This document shows positions 7,357 to 10,489 of a DNA stretch of 10,489 nucleotides, piece by piece. The translations under genes and the position numbers were made by a program. Location of the stretch: the NCBI GenBank assembly GCA_031282535.1, contig JAITDM010000175.1, positions 1 to 10,489 on the forward strand. Reading direction: 5' to 3'. Within the stretch, counting starts at the first letter, position 1. Each line of letters begins with the position of its first letter. Origin of the DNA: Oscillospiraceae bacterium (GTDB lineage: Bacteria > Bacillota > Clostridia > Oscillospirales > UBA929). The notes under the pieces were generated by a model. That model saw only the letters and a program-made list of their open reading frames with translations. It made no database searches and was not told where the DNA came from.

Positions 7357-7515
7357 GGACAGGCCTCCCCTTCGCCGGCCGGCGCAGACGGCCAGAAAAT
7401 GTAAAATATTGGTAAATTCATCCGTTGACGGCGCCGCCGGGCACCCGCCGGACGGCCACAGGGCCATTGTAACACACATGCCCCCCTGCCGACAAGGACA
7501 TCCCTGACCGCCGCC
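7357..7515 (-). other. Intergenic leader between nfnB and lon
   Basis: This 159-base gap holds the lon promoter (7466-7495), an AT-rich patch around 7395-7420 in otherwise GC-rich DNA, a 12-base palindrome CGCCGGCCGGCG (7373-7384) just upstream of the lon ribosome binding site, and the site itself. I see no CIRCE (HrcA) inverted repeat and no tandem CtsR heptads, the usual heat-shock operators in Firmicutes. No clear intrinsic terminator for nfnB is visible. Confidence 0.6.
7466..7495 (-). promoter_or_regulatory. Probable SigA promoter for lon (extended -10)
   Basis: On the minus strand: -35 TTGTCG (7495-7490), an 18-base spacer, and -10 TACAAT (7471-7466) preceded by TGT, which makes an extended -10 (TGn). 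The -10 matches five of six consensus bases and the -35 four of six. Transcription would begin near 7459, giving a leader of about 100 bases before the lon GTG at 7356. Downstream engB and the FAH-family gene are likely co-transcribed. Confidence 0.6.
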
Positions 7516-8907
7516 TCAGAGCCGTCCGTCTGTGATGTCCTCGTGGATCGCGCGGGCGGCGGCCTGGCCGGCGCCCATCGCCAGGATGACGGTGGCCGCG
7601 CCCGTCACCGCGTCGCCGCCGGCGTAGACGCCGCGCTTCGCGGTGCGGCCCGTGGCCTCGTCGGCCACCAGGCAGCCCCACCGGTTGGCGGCCAGGTCGG
7701 GCGTCGTCTGCCGGATCAGAGGGTTCGGCGACGAGCCGATCGCCATGACGACGGCGTCCACCGGGAGCGTCACCCGGCTGCCCTCCTTGGGCACGGGTCG
7801 GCGGCGGCCGCTCTCGTCCGGTTCGCTGAGCTCCATCTCCACACAGACCATCTCCCGCACCCAGCCCTGTTCATCCCCGATGAGCGACACCGGGTTCACG
7901 AGCAGACGAAACGCAATGCCCTCCTCCCGGGCGTGGTGGATCTCCTCCGCCCGGGCCGGCATCTCCTGTTCGCCGCGGCGGTACACAATGCTCACCGATT
8001 CGGCGCCGAGGCGCAGCGCGCAGCGCGCGGCGTCCATCGCGACGTTGCCCCCGCCGACCACGGCGACGCGGCGCACCGGCTGAATGGGGGTCTGCGCCCC
8101 CTTTTCGAAGGCGCGCATCAGGTTGACGCGCGTCAAAAATTCGTTGGCCGAATAGACCCCGTTTAAGTTCTCCCCCGGAATGCCCATGAAGGTGGGCAGC
8201 CCGGCCCCGGAGCCCACAAACACGGCCCGATATCCCTCGGCCAGAAGCTCGTCCACCGTCACCGTGCGCCCCACGACGCAGTTTGTCTCGATGACGACGC
8301 CCCGCGCCTCCAACTGGGCGATCTCGCGGGCCACGATGGCCTTGGGCAGACGGAATTCAGGAATCCCGTACACCAGCACGCCGCCCGGCTTGTGGAAGGC
8401 CTCGAACACCGTCACCGCGTAGCCGAGGCGCGCGAGCGCGCCGGCGCAGGTGAGCCCCGCCGGGCCCGAGCCGACCACCGCCGCGCGGACGCCGTTGGGG
8501 GCGGCGGGGGTTTCGTCCTCGCCGTACTCCATGGCCCAATCGGCGGTGTAGCGCTCCAGCCGGCCGATCGCCACCGGTTCGCCGTTCCGGCCCCGCACGC
8601 AGAGCTGCTCGCACTGCGTCTCCTGGGGGCACACCCGGCCGCAGACGGCGGGCAGCGCGTTGGCGCGCCGGATCACATCGGCCGCGGCGGCCGTATCCCC
8701 CTCGGCCAGGGCCCCCACGAAGGCGGGGATATCGACCCCGACGGGACAGCCGGACACACATGGCTTGTTCTTGCAGCGCAGACAGCGCTCCGCCTCCCGC
8801 TTGGCCTGCGCCTGCGTGTAGCCGAACGCCACCTCTTCGAAGTTGCGGGCGCGCAGCGCCGGTTCCTGTTCCGGCATGGGCGTCTTTGTCGTCGATTTAT
8901 TGAGCAT
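7516..8907 (-). CDS. nfnB: NADPH-binding large subunit of bifurcating transhydrogenase NfnAB (GltD/GltA-like flavoprotein)
   Basis: A 463-residue iron-sulfur flavoprotein of the glutamate-synthase-small-subunit fold. In NfnAB the large subunit holds the bifurcating FAD and binds NADP(H). Visible: N-terminal double [4Fe-4S] region with Cys42, 45, 50, 54 (CLRCKNKPCVSGC) and Cys89, 93, 99, 103 (CGRVCPQETQCEQLC); FAD-binding VVGSGPAG at 144-151 with EAFHKPGGVLVYGIPEFRLPK downstream; second dinucleotide fold VVGGGNVAMDAAR at 283-295 with RRGEQEMPA at 310-318; and the C-terminal GDAVTGAATVILAMGAG at 431-447. The ATG at 8907 lies eight bases from GGGGAGG and overlaps the nfnA end by 11 bases. No glutamate synthase large subunit is present, and pairing with the FAD/[2Fe-2S] gene points to Nfn (also called SudAB) rather than GOGAT. 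Assignment to Nfn is by family and neighbour, not biochemistry. Confidence 0.88.
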   Translation of the reverse strand: MLNKSTTKTPMPEQEPALRARNFEEVAFGYTQAQAKREAERCLRCKNKPCVSGCPVGVDIPAFVGALAEGDTAAAADVIRRANALPAVCGRVCPQETQCEQLCVRGRNGEPVAIGRLERYTADWAMEYGEDETPAAPNGVRAAVVGSGPAGLTCAGALARLGYAVTVFEAFHKPGGVLVYGIPEFRLPKAIVAREIAQLEARGVVIETNCVVGRTVTVDELLAEGYRAVFVGSGAGLPTFMGIPGENLNGVYSANEFLTRVNLMRAFEKGAQTPIQPVRRVAVVGGGNVAMDAARCALRLGAESVSIVYRRGEQEMPARAEEIHHAREEGIAFRLLVNPVSLIGDEQGWVREMVCVEMELSEPDESGRRRPVPKEGSRVTLPVDAVVMAIGSSPNPLIRQTTPDLAANRWGCLVADEATGRTAKRGVYAGGDAVTGAATVILAMGAGQAAARAIHEDITDGRL

Positions 8908-9742
8908 GGAGCCGTTCCTCCCCTCGGCAGATGTGGTCCTGCAGGCTCCGCTGTTCCTGTGCCCGGTAGATCGTATTGCGCCGCATGGCCTCGTCGAAAT
9001 CCACCAGATGGCCGTCGAAATCCGGCCCGTCCACGCAGGCGAATTTGACTTCTCCGCCCACCGTCACGCGGCAGCAGCCACACATGCCGGTGCCGTCCAC
9101 CATGATCGGGTTCATGCTGACAATCGTGGGGACGGCGTACGGCTTGGTGGTCAGGCAGACGAACTTCATCATCACCAGCGGCCCGATGGCGATGACCGCG
9201 TCGTAGTCGGTCTTCTCCAAGGCGGCCTTCAGGATGTCGGTGACAAGCCCTTTGCACCCGTTGGAGCCGTCGTCCGTACAGACCGTGAGTCCGTGCGAGA
9301 CGGCGCGCATCTCCTCTTCCAAAAAGATCAGCGAGGCGCTGCGAAATCCGGCGATGATGTCGACGTGGGCGCCCATGCCAAACAGCGCCTTGGCCTGCGG
9401 GTAGGCGATGGCGCAGCCGAGGCCGCCGCCGACCACGCACACGCGCCCCAGTCCCTCCAGATGCGAGGGGACGCCGAGCGGTCCGACGATGTCGGCGACG
9501 GCGTCGCCCGCCTCCAGCGCCCCCAACATCGCGGTAGAGCAGCCCACCTCTTGAAAGATGATCGTGACGCGGCCCGAAGCGGCGTCGCTGTCCGCGATGG
9601 TCAGGGGGATGCGCTCGCCGCGCTCGTCCACGCGCACCATGACAAACTGGCCCGGCCGCGCGCGCCGGGCCACCCTGGGCGCCTCGACGGTCAGCCGTTT
9701 GACCTGCGGGTTGTACCGCTGCGCCTCGACAATCCGATACAT
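8897..9742 (-). CDS. nfnA: NADH-binding small subunit of bifurcating transhydrogenase NfnAB (PyrK-like FAD/[2Fe-2S] protein)
   Basis: A 281-residue ferredoxin-NADP reductase-like protein. As NfnA it would bind NADH, FAD and one [2Fe-2S] cluster and, with NfnB, reversibly couple NADH plus reduced ferredoxin oxidation to NADP reduction. Visible: FAD-binding fold with RIPLTIAD at 44-51 and IFQEVGCSTAML at 62-73, the dinucleotide loop VVGGGLGCA at 103-111, and the cluster site DGTGMCGCC followed by Cys236. The pattern Asp216-x4-Cys221-x2-Cys224-x11-Cys236 places Asp where dihydroorotate dehydrogenase PyrK has its first Cys; an Asp ligand is the known Nfn feature and separates this from PyrK. The C-terminal part FDGHLVDFDEA is also typical. 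The ATG at 9742 is eight bases from GGAGG; an upstream in-frame start at 9766 is less suitable. First gene of its pair, behind a good promoter. Confidence 0.9.
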   Translation of the reverse strand: MYRIVEAQRYNPQVKRLTVEAPRVARRARPGQFVMVRVDERGERIPLTIADSDAASGRVTIIFQEVGCSTAMLGALEAGDAVADIVGPLGVPSHLEGLGRVCVVGGGLGCAIAYPQAKALFGMGAHVDIIAGFRSASLIFLEEEMRAVSHGLTVCTDDGSNGCKGLVTDILKAALEKTDYDAVIAIGPLVMMKFVCLTTKPYAVPTIVSMNPIMVDGTGMCGCCRVTVGGEVKFACVDGPDFDGHLVDFDEAMRRNTIYRAQEQRSLQDHICRGEERLHAQ

Positions 9743-9819
9743 GACACATACCTCCGTATATCCCAATCAGGGACCCGCGACCGGACAGCTTTACATGCCT
9801 ATCGTGGATCCAAAATATT

Positions 9820-9848
9820 ATTATATAGAAAATTCCCCGGATCTGCAA
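9820..9848 (-). promoter_or_regulatory. SigA-type promoter for nfnAB
   Basis: On the minus strand: -10 TATAAT (9825-9820), a perfect consensus match, 17 bases from TTGCAG (9848-9843), a weak -35 with three matches. The start would fall near 9813, leaving a leader of about 70 bases before the nfnA ATG. The surrounding 9813-9835 stretch is the most AT-rich part of the right side of the window. Confidence 0.65.
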
Positions 9849-9856
9849 GGTCTTTA

Positions 9857-9890
9857 GAATGGAGAATTGAGAACGGGGAATTGAGAGTCG
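9857..9890. repeat. Degenerate tandem repeat, GGAGAATTGAGA-like
   Basis: Two adjacent 14-base units, GGAGAATTGAGAAC (9861-9874) and GGGGAATTGAGAGT (9875-9888), match at 11 of 14 positions. A partial unit (GAAT) lies before the first and another (CGAAT) after the second. Purine-rich GAATTGAGA strings of this kind occur between genes in several clostridial genomes (from memory). Its relation to promoter function, given it abuts the nfnA -35, is unknown. Confidence 0.5.
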
Positions 9891-9997
9891 AATGCCGCGG
9901 CATGCCGCGCGGCGCGTGTATCGGAACGCAAAAACGGCGCAGAATAACGGTGAATCGGTATACGGATAAGCGTCACGATTGACCAATATCGTCGTAG

Positions 9998-10019
9998 GGG
10001 ACGCCGCCTTCGGCGTCCC
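9998..10019. repeat. GGGACGCCG hairpin, likely dispersed palindrome
   Basis: GGGACGCCG (9998-10006), loop CCTT, CGGCGTCCC (10011-10019): a perfect nine-pair stem set in the context GTCGTAGGGGACG...CGTCCCGCCG. This GTAGGGG-stem-CCCG form resembles intergenic palindromes I recall as common in Oscillospirales-type genomes. There is no U-tract, so a terminator function is unlikely. Confidence 0.55.
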
Positions 10020-10104
10020 GCCGTGAATGCGTCGGGATTTGCGCGCGGGACGGCGGGGGCCGCCCCCTGCGGAAGTTTCAAATTTACCAAAAGGAGGCGT
10101 TTGT

Positions 10105-10489
10105 ATGCAAGGCGTATGGACCTTGGGGGTTTTGGAACCCGGCGTCTGCCCGGTCCGGCGCGCGCTGCGCCGGATGCTGGCGCAGGCCGCCGCGGGGCGG
10201 GCCGTGGCCCTCCTGTCCGGGCGCCGGGCCCTCCGGGCACACCCGGACGGCGCATACTACCGGGCGGACGCGCTGGTCGCCGTCCCCGGCTTTCGCACGG
10301 ACAGGGACTTCGAGAGCCGCATCGCGATTTTGCCCGGCGCGGACGCGGGCGCCTGGCGGGTGCGGGCCGGCGAGGTGATCACCTACGGGCTGTCCGCGCG
10401 GGACACGCTCACGCTCTCCAGCGCGGCGGACGACCGCCTGGCCCTGGCCGTCCAGCGCGAGATTGTCGACGTCGCGGGGCGGCGCGTCG
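10105..10489 (+). CDS. Hypothetical protein, N-terminal 128 residues (cut by window edge)
   Basis: An open frame runs from the ATG at 10105 to the window end without a stop. The start is well supported by AAGGAGG (10091-10097), seven bases upstream. The protein begins MQGVWTLGVLEPGVCPVRRA, has an Arg/Ala-rich first 45 residues with no signal peptide or membrane segment, then DALVAVPGFRTDRDFESRIAIL (about 55-76) and a patterned block VRAGEVITYGLSARDTLTLSS (about 85-105) followed by LALAVQREIVDVAGRRV. The last block vaguely recalls the alternating beta-strand segments of Firmicute hypothetical proteins with a YGLS-DT--SS signature, but I cannot name the family. It is the only plus-strand gene here and is divergent from nfnAB. 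High G+C at third codon positions supports real coding. Confidence 0.75.
   Translation, partial: MQGVWTLGVLEPGVCPVRRALRRMLAQAAAGRAVALLSGRRALRAHPDGAYYRADALVAVPGFRTDRDFESRIAILPGADAGAWRVRAGEVITYGLSARDTLTLSSAADDRLALAVQREIVDVAGRRV

Larger units (their letters stand above)
9743..10104. other. Gene-free divergent region with palindromes and decayed repeats
   Basis: These 362 bases lie between nfnA (minus) and the hypothetical gene (plus). From left to right they hold the nfnA leader and promoter, a two-unit degenerate tandem repeat (9861-9888), the palindromes ATGCCGCGGCAT (9892-9903) and GCCGCGCGGC (9904-9913), a 9-base-arm hairpin (9998-10019), a GC-rich stretch with GGCGG/CCGCC pairing near 10050-10062, and the ribosome binding site of the plus-strand gene. 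No small reading frame with a ribosome binding site is visible. I find no convincing sigma-A promoter for the plus-strand gene. Confidence 0.6.

Noticed and set aside
7357..7479. 41-codon N-terminal extension of Lon
   Set aside because: It would start beyond the predicted -10 box, has no Lon similarity, and the GTG at 7356 is well placed behind GGGGAGG.
7516..8907. Glutamate synthase small subunit (gltD)
   Set aside because: The fold is shared, but no large subunit is adjacent and the upstream partner is an NfnA-type FAD/[2Fe-2S] protein, so Nfn is the better reading.
9892..9969. 25-codon plus-strand frame starting at the ATGCCGCGGCAT palindrome
   Set aside because: No ribosome binding site, lies in repeat-like sequence, and has no conserved look.
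8673..9986. 437-codon minus-strand frame overlapping nfnA and nfnB
   Set aside because: Out of frame with both flavoprotein genes, Arg-rich and without motifs; a shadow.
9854..10255. Minus-strand frame opposite the hypothetical plus-strand gene
   Set aside because: Pro/Arg/Gly-rich antisense shadow with no ribosome binding site; it crosses the hairpin and repeats.
1..10489. CRISPR array, tRNA, rRNA, transposase or toxin-antitoxin genes
   Set aside because: No regularly spaced direct repeats, no cloverleaf or rRNA-like stretches, and no matching protein motifs seen on either strand.

Overview
The window is GC-rich DNA (roughly two thirds G+C by eye, not computed) that reads like a high-GC Gram-positive of the class Clostridia, plausibly the Oscillospirales. 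The evidence is the run of genes for an Asp23-family protein, NusB, a Kae1/TsaD-like protein and XseA, the lon-engB pair, a putative NfnAB flavoprotein pair, and strong GGAGG-type ribosome binding sites before most genes. Ten of the eleven genes lie on the minus strand; the only plus-strand gene starts near the right edge and runs off it.

In minus-strand transcription order (right to left): (1) nfnA and nfnB (9742 to 7516) overlap by 11 bases behind a clear promoter at 9820-9848. They encode the two subunits of a bifurcating NADH/ferredoxin/NADPH transhydrogenase. (2) lon, engB and a fumarylacetoacetate-hydrolase-family gene (7356 to 3570) overlap end to start. They follow a 159-base leader region that carries an extended -10 promoter at 7466-7495. 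(3) A 119-base gap (3451-3569) holds two perfect inverted repeats. (4) lysA (3450 to 2149) makes the last enzyme of lysine synthesis. A bulged hairpin separates it from (5) the asp23-nusB-tsaD-like-xseA cluster (2098 to 1); the first three of these genes overlap by 4 bases, and xseA is cut by the left edge.

On the right, 362 bases without a gene (9743-10104) contain the nfn promoter, a decayed tandem repeat and several palindromes. They lead into a plus-strand hypothetical gene from 10105.

The genes are mostly housekeeping: redox balancing, protein quality control, ribosome assembly, lysine synthesis, transcription antitermination and DNA repair. I found no evidence of a new defence or mobile system. 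The points most worth a second look are the TsaD/Kae1 paralogue inside the nusB-xseA cluster, the paired palindromes in front of lysA, the repeat-rich divergent region, and the unrecognised plus-strand gene. Overlapping gene ends suggest translational coupling. Operon boundaries are inferred from spacing, not measured.
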